Shown here piece by piece: positions 21,805 to 33,900 of a DNA stretch of 64,000 nt. The number at the start of each line of letters is the position of its first letter. Within the stretch, counting starts at the first letter, position 1. The position numbers and the translations under genes are program-made. The notes under the pieces were generated by a model that made no database searches, was not told where the DNA came from, and worked only from the letters and a program-made list of their open reading frames with translations. The stretch comes from Lasiosphaeris hirsuta (Eukaryota; Ascomycota; Sordariomycetes; Sordariales; Lasiosphaeriaceae), in contig JAUKUA010000008.1 in NCBI GenBank assembly GCA_030549175.1, positions 558,001 through 622,000 on the forward strand, in the 5' to 3' direction.

Positions 21805-22913
21805 CTACTGTGGCTTGCGACCCCAAATGACTTTTTGATGGTAGTAGCCCTGTTTTTTGCCCAGCCGGATCTCGCGGTGTAGCTGCTTAATGTATGCGAT
21901 CACACTCTCGCGCGTCCACCCAAGCGTAGTAGCCAGGAAGAGAATGTGGCCCTCGGTATCATGTTCTACAACAAGATTGGCCCAGGTGCCAATCTCCTTT
22001 TGCTTCTCGTCTTTGGGCCACGACCCAAGGGGTGTCTTTTCAAATGCCAAAATGGTTTGTCAGCACTCTGAGGAATAACGTGGCGAGTGAAAGGGGGGGG
22101 GAAGGGGGAGGGGTAACCATTTACCCTCAAGTTCCTCTCCTCAACCTCAACGAAGCCAGCTTCCCGCATCGCAATGCGCTGCAGGTCGTCGCTCACGATA
22201 TTGAAAGAGCGGCCCATCTTGCGGCCCCCCTCGGTGAAGATAGCAGCCCACTGGCCCATGGCGTCAGTCACCTTGATGCTGCCATCGTCGCTTTTGATGA
22301 TGGCGTCGGGCTCAAAACTCTCGAGGTAGCCGCCGGGGCGCAGAGCTTGGTAGGCCTCCTTGAATAGCGCCGTCCAGTCCACAATGCTGCCCAGCATCCA
22401 ACGGATGTGGATGTAGTCGAACGAGTCGGCCGGGAAGGTCCATGATTTTGTGCAGTCGTCAATCTCAAACGACACGTTTGGAGAGACCCAAGAGGGCTGA
22501 ATCGGAGAGAGGTCGGTGCCGATGACGGAAGCCCCAGGAAATTCGTCAGCAAAGTCCATGGCCCAGATGCCCGTTCCACACCCAATATCCAGCACTTTCT
22601 CAACTTTCTTCCCCTCCAGCGGAGCCAGGTAGAGCTTCCCGTCAATTGAGAGCGTGAGCATGTGATGGAGAATGTCCAAGGCCTCTTTTTGCTTCTCGTC
22701 GTTGGTCGCCCAGTACTGTGCACCACTGCTTTCGCTGTGGTAGGTCCGGCCATAGAGCTCGCGGTACTTGAGGATGCTGGACGCGATCGAGGAAGTATCG
22801 GTTTGGGTCGTCGAGGCCGTGTCACCATCACCATCGCCGTCACCAACAATGGCGCTAGATGCCCAGTGCTCTGCAGGAAGAATGCCTGACATCTTGGGGG
22901 GAATAAGCTCCAA
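21805..22913 (-). CDS. LaeA-like SAM-dependent methyltransferase, 339 aa
   Basis: Exons 22913-22125 and 22035-21805, with an 89-nt intron (GTAAAT to AAAAG) that restores the conserved ERNLR-TPLGSWPKD junction. Motif I is VLDIGCGTGIWAMDFADEFP (about 107-126), the next strand ends IGTDLSPIQP, and the usual FDYIHIRWMLGSI and LRPGGYLE segments follow. This is the class I Rossmann fold typical of fungal LaeA/TAM-like methyltransferases, several of which influence secondary metabolism; the substrate cannot be told from sequence. The N-terminus has a GDGDGDGD run encoded by a simple repeat. A second ATG seven codons downstream (MSGILPAEHW) may be the true start. No secretion signal. Transcribed in the same direction as the mannanase, 334 bp upstream of it. 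Confidence 0.85.
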
Positions 22914-25334
22914 GGGGACCTAGGCAATAACCAAGTTTGGACAGATTGATCAGCTCAAACGTAAACGTAGAATGCGGGAGCATCCTCGTCGGTTTTGAAC
23001 TACACAACCCCCCGCCCCCCTCCTTTTAAAGCAGTGCCGGGGAGCTAGGAGTTAGATTCCGCGGGCTGATCAAAAACAAGCATAGCGCGGACGCTCCCGA
23101 AGGCCGGGGAAGCACGTTGCATGCCAAAAACACCATTTATGACGCCCGGGGACGCACGTTGCATGCCAAACCATCCATAACCCTGCCAATGCAGACGCGG
23201 CTTGCATCCGAGAATGCATGGCGCGGGATGCCAAGATGATGTGGGTTATTCTGGCCACTCGTTCTTCACACATCGGCTACCAATCGCCAGAACAGTCCCA
23301 GGACAGGATAGCGGGTTGCCAGAGTGGCGCCCTCGGCCCACCCTAGATAAAATATGGCAGTCACCACGGACCGAGATGGGGATGTCCATAGTCGGCATGT
23401 TTGCTGTTCTAGTATGCACATTGCCAACCTAAATATTCTGGACCATTGCCGCCTTCAGTTTCCATCACGGCTTCATACAAGGGAGCGTAGCTATGCACTG
23501 TGATGAATGTCAAAGGCTGTTTAAGGCTGTCAACAGCCGTCAGCAAAAAGCAGACTCAATCCCAGCAGTCGTACTCGATCGCAGTCAATTGCAATCAATT
23601 GAATACAGTCTATTCAACACTATTGCGGCGATTTAAATCCCTCAATCGCATAAAAGCGCAATACGGATTAAAAGGCCCATAACGCGATAGCCATCCGCTT
23701 TTGGCACCTCTAGCGTCCTTGCCGGCCTTGCCACCTGCGCGGCGCTTGCTTGCCCACAGCACTGCGACCGGCGTTGAAATGTCCTGCAAGCGGTGGGTAA
23801 TTGGCACGCAAGCTGGTCTTGCAAGTGGTGGTAATCGGTGCGGGCCGGCATGCGGGCCTCACACACACGTGCGAGTGCAGGTGCCAGGAGCGCCGTTGGG
23901 CGATGCAGAGCGCAGGATAAAGAACACCTCCAGGGAAGTCCTATGCAAAGGAGCGGGGTAGTTCGGGACACAGGTAACAAAGAGACCTCAAACCACTCTA
24001 CCGTTTCCGGATTCTCTAGCCCAGATAGAAGAGAGCCCTGGACCACTCAACTCTATTGAGTGATCCTGGCTTTGATTAAGCTTCTTGCAACCACCTAGCC
24101 ACTGTTCCATCATCTTGCACTGCGACCCCCTATCCATGTTACCCCAGCGCCTAACAGCGTTTCACTTAGATATAGCTCTACGTTCTGTAGTACCTATTTG
24201 GAGTAATAGTATTAAGCTGGAGCCTAATATATAAGAGGTCTAGGCCCTTCTACCAACTAGTTAAAGACCACTTAGATTTATAACAACGTTTCTCTTCCCT
24301 AGCGTACCTTACGCTCCTTACTAAAGCCCTAGGCTAAGGTAAGGATCTTAAAAACCTCCTATTTCATAGAGTAGTCGACGTTATATTTAGCTTTCAGCTT
24401 CAATATACAGTGGAGAGAACCGTATATAGGTGTTACTCAGGTGCGATCTTAGAAGCTATGTAAGCCACGTGCAAAGGTCGGAGTTGTAAAAGAGATCCCT
24501 GAAGTCGAATAAAGGCGGCGTAAAGATTATCGATGTTTCGTAGTAGTAACCTGTGATTAGTTGTCTTCTTCCTGAAAGATTGTAATTTGAGAGAAGTCTA
24601 CCTGACAGAGTATTAGTATTCCTAGATATACCTTTTCTGCCGTTTTCAAGGTTGGCCCTATATGTCGTCAGGGTTGTGTATGGGGTTGACAGTACACAAC
24701 AACATTCATAGCAGTGCATAGTTACGCTCTCTCATACAAACATGCAATATAATCACCATGATCACCACCTTCATCTTCCCTACCTCTCCATGGGGCCACA
24801 CATCAAGTCCGACGCGAATCCCTACCATTTTGTTCCCAAACGAGAAAGTCAAGCGAGATTATATGCCGAAACAGCAATGGCTCTTTTCGACCTATAGTGA
24901 TGGTAACTCTGTGTGGCCCATCGTCATGTGCCATAAACTGCAAGCCTCACACTTGCCCCCTCAGGTGGCAACTTTTGAGGTAGCCACCTGATTGACACGT
25001 AGTGGCTTTGATACAAGCGGATTGTCATAAAGTTTCTTCTATCCCGTCCATGCATCCCGATTCTTCCCTACACTATGGCTTGATGCCTGAAGTGGATATG
25101 GCATTAGCTCGTGGAAAAAAGAGCCAATTAATCAAATACCACGGTCTTACGGGCAGCGTGACGAGTCTCAGGTGTCACTTACTAGTCTCTATGCATACTT
25201 ACATACGTCACTAACTCACAAATTGAAGCTCAGAACAACTGTCGAGAAGCGAAAGACATGCTTCAGAATGTGAAGAAATGTCTTACACATCTCGTTTTAT
25301 CAATAGCTCAAAAGGCGTGGCCCAACTTCTCCAT
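22914..25334. other. Intergenic region, no gene recognised
   Basis: It contains a C-rich promoter-like tract at 23008-23030 upstream of the methyltransferase and a direct repeat gcacgttgcatgccaaa near 23112 and 23153. An AT-rich, RIP-like relic occupies about 24080-24450. Open frames at 23610-24060 lack domains. Confidence 0.45.
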
Positions 25335-26759
25335 CTATCTCCAAGGCTGGCACACGTCCTGGAAAACATTCTGCTGCAGGGCGGCAGCGTTGGTCGGGAC
25401 CCAGTTCAGGTAGGTCAGGTGGCTGTAGGTCCAGCGGGGATCATTCAGCTCTGTCTTCCACGTCCAGTACACCCACCCAGCCATGCCAGGCTCCTCGTAC
25501 AGCTGCTGCTGAGCCGTGAACCACTTTGAGAAGAAGGCTTGGTTGTTGTTCCAGTCGACGTTGCACGTCATGCTCCACTCGCCCTCGATCTTGAGCGCCT
25601 CGCCCGCCTCGCGCCGGTCATCAGTGCAGGCGCTCTGCATCAGTGCCGTCTGGTTGTTATTTTTGTCTCCGAGGGCAAACCCAATGTAGTTGTGGTCGTC
25701 AAAGGCCGTCATGCCGTCGTTAGCTACCGCACTGGAGGCACGCGGGTCGCCCGATAGCCACTTGGCGTCCATGAACATGACGTGTAATGCCCGGTCGCCC
25801 GCAACGCCGAGGGAGGACTCGGCATCTCTTACTGCCATCAAGGCGGCCGGGTAGTAGGACTGCGTAAGGCCTGGCACCTCCCCTGGGGCAGGATAGCGGT
25901 TCGAGTCATGCTGCGAGACGGGCTCGTTCAATACCTCAATCATACCGACGGCGGCCTGGTACGAGGGGGTAGTGTGGATGCGGCGCGTCATCCACTCCAG
26001 CCACTTCTGGGCGCGGCCGAAATTGTAAGCGTTGAAGAACCCAGCCGGCACGTTGTACTGGCCTGTGAAGGCGTCCTCTTGCTGGCCGCCGGGGGCGCCG
26101 TGCAGATCCAAGATTACGTACATGCCCAGGTCGGCGCACTTTTGTATGACAGCGTCGAGCGCTGCGAGCATGGGCGCCGGGTCGGCGAAGGGCTCCGACG
26201 CCTTGTCGACAATGTCGGCATACGACCAGTAGCCGATAGGGATGCGGATCGTGTTGAGTCCCACATCATGCACCGACTGCACCGTGTCGGCGTTGATCCA
26301 CGTCTGCCAGTGCCGAGCAAAGGCGGCGTTGCCGGCGGCGCTGTTTCAGGGTAAGCCAAAGTCACTTTGATTGCTGAGATGAGGTGTTGTTGGTTACCGG
26401 TTGTTTTTATAACTGGTCTGCATGCAGTCAAACTCGGACCGAACGGTAGAGCAATCGGTGCCGCAGCCCATGTTCTTGTTACGATTTGGTTATCAGCAGC
26501 GTGAGCATATGGAAACATAACAGAGAGAGAAACTCACGGCAGTCCACTCGTGGCACATCAGCCACGGCTCCGAGATGAGCCATCCGCCAAAGTTGACGCC
26601 GCGGATCTTGGTGATACCCGACGGTAGTTTAGGATCCCACCGCTTGCCCAGCTGTTCATAGCGAGCGCTCATGTTGAAGGCTGGTAATTCCCGCTCGTGG
26701 GGAAGCCAGCCGTAGGCGGCGCCGGCCAGGAGGGCCGCCGAGAAGGTTGAGGATCTCAT
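25335..26759 (-). CDS. Secreted GH5 endo-beta-1,6-glucanase-like enzyme, 434 aa
   Basis: Exons 26759-26538, 26474-26398 and 26340-25335. The introns (62 and 57 nt) have GTGAGT/CAAG and GTAACC/ACAG borders. A signal peptide (MRSSTFSAALLAGAAYGWLP) is followed by KIRGVNFGGWLISEPWL, CHEWTANMGC, GLNTIRIPIGYW, VILDLHGAPGGQ and the acid/base segment EVLNEPVSQHD (Glu239). Further on come FDDHNYIGFA, the nucleophile segment IEGEWSM (Glu354) and GWVYWTWK. The EW..MGC...SEFDC region after the first strand matches fungal endo-1,6-beta-glucanases better than exo-1,3-beta-glucanases, so I call it 1,6-like by memory of that family. It would act on fungal wall beta-1,6-glucan, which fits mycoparasitism or wall remodelling. 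Catalytic residues are present and the reading frame is intact. Confidence 0.85.
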
Positions 26760-27794
26760 GGTGACCATCAGCAAGGCGCCACGATCCTCGGCAATATCTG
26801 TGGCTTCTGGGCAATTGGCATGCTCTTTATAATACTACATCCAGTGATGCACGAGCTTCAATGCGTTGCGCTTGGAGCGACCATAAGCCGGCGCTGACAG
26901 GTTGCCTCCGCATCTAGGCTGCTGTATTTTTCAAGATTGCGGTAATATTAGACGACGATCAATAAGGGGCCGTCAATGGGCGGGCTACATAACCGGCAGA
27001 GGGGGCTGAGCTTGCTGAGATAAGCCCCCTGTTTGAGCCCGGAGGAACCCAGCCGCCCCCACCGGTTCTGTATGGTGATAGGGCAGGGCTGCTGAGCACA
27101 TGCGGTTTGGCTGCGCTGGAGCTCAACTACCCCGCTCCCAAGCATTTGTGAGGACATGGGTCTTTCCTACATGTGAGAAGTCCCAGCGACCTTCAAACTG
27201 AAGTATTGAACTGCATCGGGCGGTGCGTTGAAAAGGGATGGGCCGCCCATTTCATCTCAAAATGCTTTTTATTTGCACTGCCTTTTATTTACACTGCTTC
27301 ATGTTCCACATCTGCCCACCCCCAGGCTCAGGAGAAGTGAGGGTCCCTCCCTCCAATGTACTTCTCCTTGTCTTGCAACGGGGAGCGCCTGAAGAAGTCC
27401 TGCGCGACCGGAACCACGCTTAACTGAATGTCATAATCTTTCTAGTTGATTGTGAGTTGATTAGCAAAAATGTAGCAAGACAAACGAGACAAGATCTCAC
27501 CAGAGCAGGCGCCATGCATATGATACCAACCAGCCCGCTCGCCGTCGCTAAGAGGCTACATGGTCCCGCGGGTAAAATAGCAATGCACTGGAGGACAACC
27601 AGCTCACCGGGGAATATGGACCTGGCACGAGCCTGGATATAAGGCTGCTTGACCAAACATGCCAACATCTCCGCGCATCCCGACCCAAAATTTCCACTGA
27701 CGAGGCTACTTGAGATCATGGGGGCGATGCACGCGTTCGGTTCCATAGCACTCGGAACACCGATAAGGGAACGCGGCACTGCACTCTTAGCCAC
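26760..27794. other. Intergenic region
   Basis: The first 150 bp upstream of the glucanase ATG contain a CTTTATAATAC motif (about 26824) that may be its TATA element. The rest shows overlapping frames without domains. Confidence 0.45.
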
Positions 27795-28330
27795 TGTTGG
27801 GGAGGCGTGACAGATTTCATGACTTTAACATCCGAAACCTTTCTGATCCTCGAGAGTGGAATCCCGACTAGCGACCTTCCCAGATCGTTCCAGCACGCTA
27901 TCAAGGTCGCGGTAGGGGTTGGACTTGAACGATGTGGGACAGGCCAATGAGCTCTCGGGCCGCGTTTTGTTCGGGCACTTGTCGTGCCCCAAACAAATCC
28001 CAACGTTGTCGCCATTGGAGGAGGCACTTAGATCGGACGTGGGCGAACTCCGATCTTTCAATATGGCTTGGTTTAAGATTGTCGGCTACTACACCCAATA
28101 CAAGCTGACGAAACCAGTGACCTTGTCCGCCCTTGCAGACGGGGCGCAAACGTCAACCGGCTTCCGCTACTTCGCCCGTCTCTGGGAAGAAGCCCTAATA
28201 TACGACTTGTATTGGGCCGTGACGTGTATGACGGAAGCCCCCACTCTAGCAGACCAATACAAATCCCTCGCTCCTACTAGCTCATGAGTATCCGTTAATG
28301 TGCAGATCCGGATGCCTATCTTCTATAGCC
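27795..28330 (+). pseudogene. Heterokaryon-incompatibility (HET) domain gene relic
   Basis: The plus strand first reads LTSETFLILESGIPTSDLPR followed by SFQHAIKVAVGVGLERCG, the conserved HET start in which a GIPW..LP.TF.DAI pattern is expected. After a jump comes ELSGRVLFGHLSCPKQ (the ER-LS-RVL-F segment), then WFKIVGYYTQYKLT, STGFRYFARLWEE and LAPTSS-stop-VSVNVQI, where family members have a Trp at the stop. The Trp-Ile-Asp and WVIQE-like middle of the domain is deleted, and the TGA at 28285 interrupts the W-S-W-A-S motif. HET proteins trigger cell death on fusion with non-self; this copy cannot make an intact domain. Confidence 0.7.
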
Positions 28331-29864
28331 CTCGGAGAATATTGGTTGGTGTCATACCTATCAACCCTTCCGCCAACCACTTGGACGCACTAGAAACTGG
28401 TTCTGCGGCACAAGGTGCGAATTTGAACCTGTCCGATCGCTTGAGGCAGCATGTGGCGCTTCCGTGCTTAGAGAATCCACCATTTTCCGCCCAACCCTAA
28501 TTACACACCTTATCATCCCCCTCCCACATAGAGACTCCGTGTTCAATTGCACACCTGATGCTCTAGTTGTCATTCCACCCTTGGTAGTAGACCTACTTAC
28601 TTTGTCCCTGTCAAGAGACGCATTTGTCCGCGGACTAGTTTCATCCGACAGCTCTTAAAGTGACACATTTCGTCGGATTAAGTCTTTTTCTTGTTGGGAC
28701 CATGAGCAAAGGAGTGAAGCAGGGAAGTGTAAGTAACCCCCGGGGATACATGAAAGAATTTGATAATCTGTTACTGTCAAATACATCAGGTGCCACGCCA
28801 GGAAAAGACTCGGATAGAACGCACTGGCTCCCTGGAGCTTTCAGGTATCTGGCTGCGGATAAAAGATTGCTTGCAGCGCTCTGGGTCTTTCAGAATAGAC
28901 TCTCCAATATAACAATGATCTTCCTACCTGGGTGTGAGCATCCTCCAGAACAGTGTCATAGGTACATATCGGGCATGTGTGTGTAAGAGTGGTCTAGCCT
29001 CACAGAAGAGAGGAGACTCTTTTTCAGTAGGTTCTGCACCTTCTCTTTCAGTGTTAATGAGCCTCTTGGTGTTGTCGCCAAGACCGGCTTTTTCTACCAC
29101 GACGTGCAGGGAAAGGAGTAAGCGCTCGTGGCCGTCAAAAGCAGGAGAATAGGATGGGAAGTGATTAGGATTTGAAAGCCAAATCCTAATCCCATCCCAC
29201 TCTTTTGAATCGTTTCCTCGACCTGCAAATGTTCTCTCGTTGCAAGGTAACTGCGGCATACCCAAGAGTTGCTTCGAGTTCAGCCAGCCACTACTAGCTT
29301 ATCAGACTAGAGCTTCGTGAGCTTGATGAGAATACATCACTGCTATTAGTGCGTATGAATATTCACTGCAAGTTCACCACATTCGGACACTAACATGGCA
29401 TACTTACATTCACTTTTTTGACAACGCTGAGACCTGGCCGCTGTTTGGTAGAGTTTCCCACAAGGCTCCAAACCCACCGGTGCTTTCCCCGCCTTAATGA
29501 ATGAATAATCAAGGGGAGGCGAGAATCCTAGCCATTTCTGACACTTCTCTGGATCTGGAATTTTGTCTCTAGCCATGCAGAGTCTTTCCCATACTTTGTT
29601 TGCGCTATTTTTTTGACAGGCGAGTTGAACTGCGGGGTGACAGTCAAGCCTGCATTTTAGGCTTCCTCGGCCAATAAGCACACATCCGCCAAAGGTGAGT
29701 CACGCAATGACTCTGGCGAGGCATAGCCGCCATCACAAGCACATCTAGCGGTGAGGTAAAATAAAATAAATCCTAAATTGGCCCAAGGTTTTGGGGCAGC
29801 GAAATCTTCAGAGCTTCTTTCTCAAAACAAAATGATATCATTTTCACGGTAGCGAATTCTGATC
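28331..29864. other. Intergenic region, no gene recognised
   Basis: Apart from a hairpin at 29151-29198 and an AAATAAAATAAA tract near 29758, I see nothing that supports a gene. Readings on both strands at 28924-29265 lack domains. Confidence 0.45.
29151..29198. repeat. Imperfect hairpin
   Basis: The arm with ggatggga and gattaggatttg (29152-29174) pairs with ccaaatcctaatcccatccc (29179-29198), allowing a bulge of about 5 nt in the first arm. Four unpaired bases form the loop. It could be the tip of a small inverted-repeat element. Confidence 0.6.
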
Positions 29865-31292
29865 ATGACAACCTCGCGTAGTTCGGGGCTCAAGGTTGCC
29901 ATCGTCGGCTGTGTAGGCTCCAGTAAAATCACCATTGCTGCCTCAAACTTATTTACTGACACGTTTGGGTAGGGCCATGGCCAGCTGGATGCGATATATG
30001 CGTCGCTTGAGGTGGAGTGTTTGACAAAGGGTTGGGCCCTATCTGATCTTGACTTCCTCGTTATCTGCGGGGACTTCCAGGCGATCCGAAACCAGCTGGA
30101 TCTCAACTGCATGTCCGTTCCTCAAAGGTATAGAAAGATGGGCGACTTCCACAAATATTACAGTGGCGCTGCGCAGGCACCCGTGCTCACCCTTGTCATT
30201 GGCGGGAACCACGAAGCCTCCAACTACCTCTTCGAACTGTACCACGGCGGATGGCTCGCACCCAACATCTACTATCTAGGTGCAGCAGGCCTTGTTCGGT
30301 ATGGGCCTTGGCGCATCGCCGGTATATCGGGCATATACAACAGGCGCAGCTACCACAAACCTCATGGCGAACGCTTGCCATATGATCGAGACGACGTCAA
30401 ATCAGTGTACCACGTCCGCGATTACGACATTCAACGACTTCTTCTACTTCGAAACCCTGTTGACATCTCGCTCAGTCACGATTGGCCTGCTTGGGTCGAG
30501 CTGTTTGGGGATCACAAGGACCTGTACACGACAAAGCCACACTTCTTTGCCAGCGCACTGGTCGATAACCTTGGGAGCAAGCCATCCACCGACCTGCTAA
30601 ATCACATGCATCCAACATACTGGTTCTCTGGCCACATGCACACGAGATTTGCCGCCTCCGTCGACTTTGAGGCAGGCAGCGGGATGGAGGATGCTCTCCA
30701 GAGGCTGGAAGACGTGCCCGAAAAGTTGAGAGCCATCCTGCCACAGACTTTCAGCAGCACGAGGACCTCAAGCACCGCTAGCAAGACAGAATTCCTTGCC
30801 CTTGACAAAGTTGGATCTCCCACTTCGCAATGGTTGGAGGTCAGAAGCCTAGGCGAACACCCCCACAACGCGAACTTGGAGACACCGTATGTCGAGAAGA
30901 CAGAAGCGGGAAAGTTTCACTTACACTACGATGAGGAATGGCTTGCCATTACGAGAGCATGTGCCCCAGCCCTCAGGATCGCAGACCCTGAAACACTGGT
31001 GGTAAAGCCTTCGAACAAGAAGAGGGTAGTCTCGGCTGCGTCAGTGGATAAGCAAAAAATGTGGGTCAGAGAAAACATTGTGCGGGAAGGACTCCTCAAA
31101 ATTCCTTTCAACTTTGTACCTCATGCACCTCCTCACAATCCGGGTTTCATCGTCGCGCCAAATCAGCAGCCCCCGGAATACCCTAATCAGCAAACCGCCG
31201 ATCTCTATGGACTTTTGCAAATTCCTAACCCGTTTACTTTGTCGTTGGAGAGGGCAGAAGATACTGGAGCGGCCGGGGTGATATTTGGTTAG
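29865..31292 (+). CDS. DBR1: RNA lariat debranching enzyme, 455 aa
   Basis: Exon 1 29865-29912, exon 2 29973-31292; the 60-nt intron has GTAGGC, TTTACTGAC and GGTAG. The intron falls inside the first metal-binding motif, which becomes GC-GHGQLDAIY (Cys16, His18). The other metallophosphoesterase motifs follow: VICGDFQAIRN (Asp50), IGGNHEASNYL (Asn95, His96), LSHDWPAWVE (His185) and WFSGHMHTRFAA (His237, His239). The DBR1-specific segments MSVPQRYRKMGDFHKYYSG and GWLAPNIYYLGAAG are present, and a C-terminal DBR1 region begins near EFLALDKVGS. The enzyme hydrolyses the 2'-5' bond of intron lariats in the nucleus, allowing intron turnover. All metal ligands are kept, so it should be active. The family's LDKCLPxR segment reads LDKVGSPT here, a divergence in the C-terminal domain. 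Confidence 0.9.
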
Positions 31293-31524
31293 CAAGTTAA
31301 GAGAGAGTTGCACTGGGAACAAGTAAAACATCAAACTCTTTGACCAGTGCACGGTAATGCAACACGGACACCTTTATTCGAAGTAATCTGGCTTGGTTAT
31401 TTATTCACTGTTCTGTTTTATCGGGATAAGTGTTCAAGGAGAGAGGAGTGTGTAAACGCAAAAGTTTTCTAATGAAGCTGTAACATCGCGTCAAGATCAA
31501 GAGCACCCAGATCAAACTTAACCG

Positions 31525-32781
31525 CTAACGCATCAACCCAACAAAGTAATCCCAATACTGGCACAGCGCTCCATAGTTCCACCCCTGATTCTTCTGTTCA
31601 AACCTGTCAAGGTCCAAAACCCCAAGCACATACCTCTCATCCCAGCCAATTGCATCTCCATGGGCTGAAGACTCCATCCTCGCCTTACACAGCTCCCAAT
31701 ATGCCGGGTACCAGCCGGCCTGGTCCCAGCCGATGATGGACACAATGTGCGGATTTGGTCCCCTCGAGACGATAACATTACGCGGGTGTAAAGCGCCGTG
31801 AGTAAACGCAATGGGGACCTCGTTAGGGAGGAGATGGTGCGGCTTGTAATCGACGCGGCCAGTCTCGGCGCCGCCTTGTCTGCATTCCGAAATGGCCACT
31901 GCCGTTGCGACAAAGTAGCTGTGGAACTTGGCCACGTCGGCGAAGGGTCCAGCGGGCGGAAGTTTCATGGTTCCTTGAGAAGACGTAAAAACGCCGTCTC
32001 TGACAGGAGAGTTGTCGATGCTTCCTGGCTCCAAGCATTAGTGCTTCCACCCCAGCTCCTGTTGTGAAGGGAGAGAAAATATTGGGGGGAATTGTAACTT
32101 ACCTACAATCTCCCGGCCCCCTTGCCTCAATCGCCTCCACTCATTCACCATCCCCCTCAGCTCCTCATACACCAACTTCCTTTCCGCTTCCCTCATCCAC
32201 GCCCACCTTTCCTCTAGCGTCATCCCGTCGGGCAGCTCCATGTAAATAAACCTCTCATCGCCGTCCCTCCGCCACCCAAACACTTCAGGTACCGGGACGC
32301 TGCTGCTCAAGAGGCGTCTCAATAACAGCAGACATTTTGCTTCCGTGGTCGAAACGTCTGCGCCGTACTTGACGAGCAACCCGAGCGAGGGAAATGGTAC
32401 CAGCCGAGATGTTGCGGCAACGGGGAGATAGCCCTGCTCAAAGAGTCGCGCCGCTTCGCTGCGGACTGCTGCCGGGGTGGGTAGATCGGCTCCGCATGGA
32501 TGCTTGAAGAACGAAGAATGGGCAAAGATGACATTGTCGCCCGAAGGGAAGATGAGATTTACTGGGATATCGCTGGGGCGGCTGGAGTCGACGCCGGCGG
32601 GAGTGTCAGGCACATGGCTGCTGTTGGCGCGGCTGCCGTTGTCCAGAGTTGCTGAGCTGGGAGTCACGTCCAAAGTGAGGTTGGAGAGGGCGTCGTAGAG
32701 TGATTGGAAGGGATCTACGTCTTGGGCCGGGTTGGAAGATAGAGGCTGAAGGGGAACATGATGGCTTGGGTTGGCAAACAT
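31525..32781 (-). CDS. APH-fold phosphotransferase family protein, possible pseudokinase, 392 aa
   Basis: Exons 32781-32103 and 32024-31525; the 78-nt intron (GTAAGT to GCCAG) is in phase 1, and its removal restores the conserved GSIDNSPVRDGVF segment. The fold is that of fungal aminoglycoside-phosphotransferase-like proteins (PF01636): PFPSLGLLVKYGADVSTTEA, VPVPEVFGW, FIYMELPDGMTLEERW, then the catalytic-loop equivalent FTHGALHPRNVIV and IIGWDQAGWYPAYWE. In active relatives the loop is HGDLxxxN and the metal site is IIDWE; here the first Asp is Ala304 and the second is Gly325, so phosphotransfer is doubtful. HGALHPRN is, from memory, seen in a fungal subgroup, so this may be a family trait and not damage. 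An in-frame ATG at 32907 exists; the start at 32781 is preferred by alignment. Confidence 0.8.
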
Positions 32782-33900
32782 TTCGTTTCCTTTTTGTTTC
32801 TTGAACGCTCCAAGTTTGGAGTTTGAAGTTTGAAGGATGAAGATTGGAGTTGAAACCTTAGTTGAGGTCGAGCCCGACCATGTTGAGTGAGTGGGGAAGT
32901 TGGGCACTCTGCGACCCAGCGGTGATGCCCAACTAGAAAGCAGGAGTTGAGCCTATCAGACATGACAGCCACGAAGTTTCGATTGGCGAGCAAGCTAAGA
33001 AAACATTGTTCCAATGGAACTGTCTGCTAATGTGGGTCTGTCTAATCCCATCTCAGAACAATCTTCAAAAGCAATAGGATGGATACCTGAGGTAAGTATC
33101 TAGTCAAAGCCTGGTTGTGATTCGCTATGGCAGCTATTATCTGTGAAGCCTCCTCTGCACGTTCTCATGGGCACGTTGACTAGAAGTATTGCTAATTTGG
33201 TGCTACCTGCTGCCTGCTCGGGGATCCTAAGGCGAGGGGAAGGAATACATTGAGACGATGAAAAGAAAAGACCAATTTTATACTCCGGCGAATAGCCTGA
33301 ACTCATCGCCAATTACGAGAAGGGGGAGGGATTCATACTTGAAGACGAAAGGATAGTATGAGAGGAAAGGAGTAGTGTCACGAGAATGAGATACGAGACC
33401 AGAAAATAGTGAACATGTTGGTGGAACCACAACTTGAAATGCCTAAAGAAGGATCAATGTGGTAGTTTGAATATGAAATTGAATCCAAAGGCTTCCTTGA
33501 TATTCAGGGGATTTTAACATAGCTGCCATATTTACCATCTACAGGGTTCTTCTCTCTGTCCCTAGCCATCGGCGCCTGATCTCTTGGTGGTAAATTGAGA
33601 AATCACTCAAATGGTTCCATGCAGCGTCGCGACAGCGACATTCTACGGGAATCTGCGCCAGGCGAGTTATTTTCAAGAGGTAGATCGCTCTCTAGCCTTA
33701 CCTCTAGCCTCCCCAAAGAAGAATGGGGTTAATTCTAAGCTCTAAAGCTATCTCCCTACTGCAAACTAAGTGGGTACACCGTTTCCCGGCAGTCAAAGAC
33801 TTTAATGTATCATCCTAACTAAGCTAAGAGCTTTCAACCAGCTTCATCTCTGCTCCCACTTGCGCTTCTGCCACGTCCACATGGCTTTCTAGCTCTCTAC
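32782..33900. other. Intergenic region
   Basis: No gene recognised. It is the divergent or leader side of the APH-fold gene and the 3' side of the thioredoxin gene. The open frame at 33100-33312 (minus) shows no domain. Confidence 0.45.

Noticed and set aside
25908..26354. Plus-strand frame opposite the 1,6-glucanase
   Set aside because: Mirror of a strongly conserved GH5 coding region.
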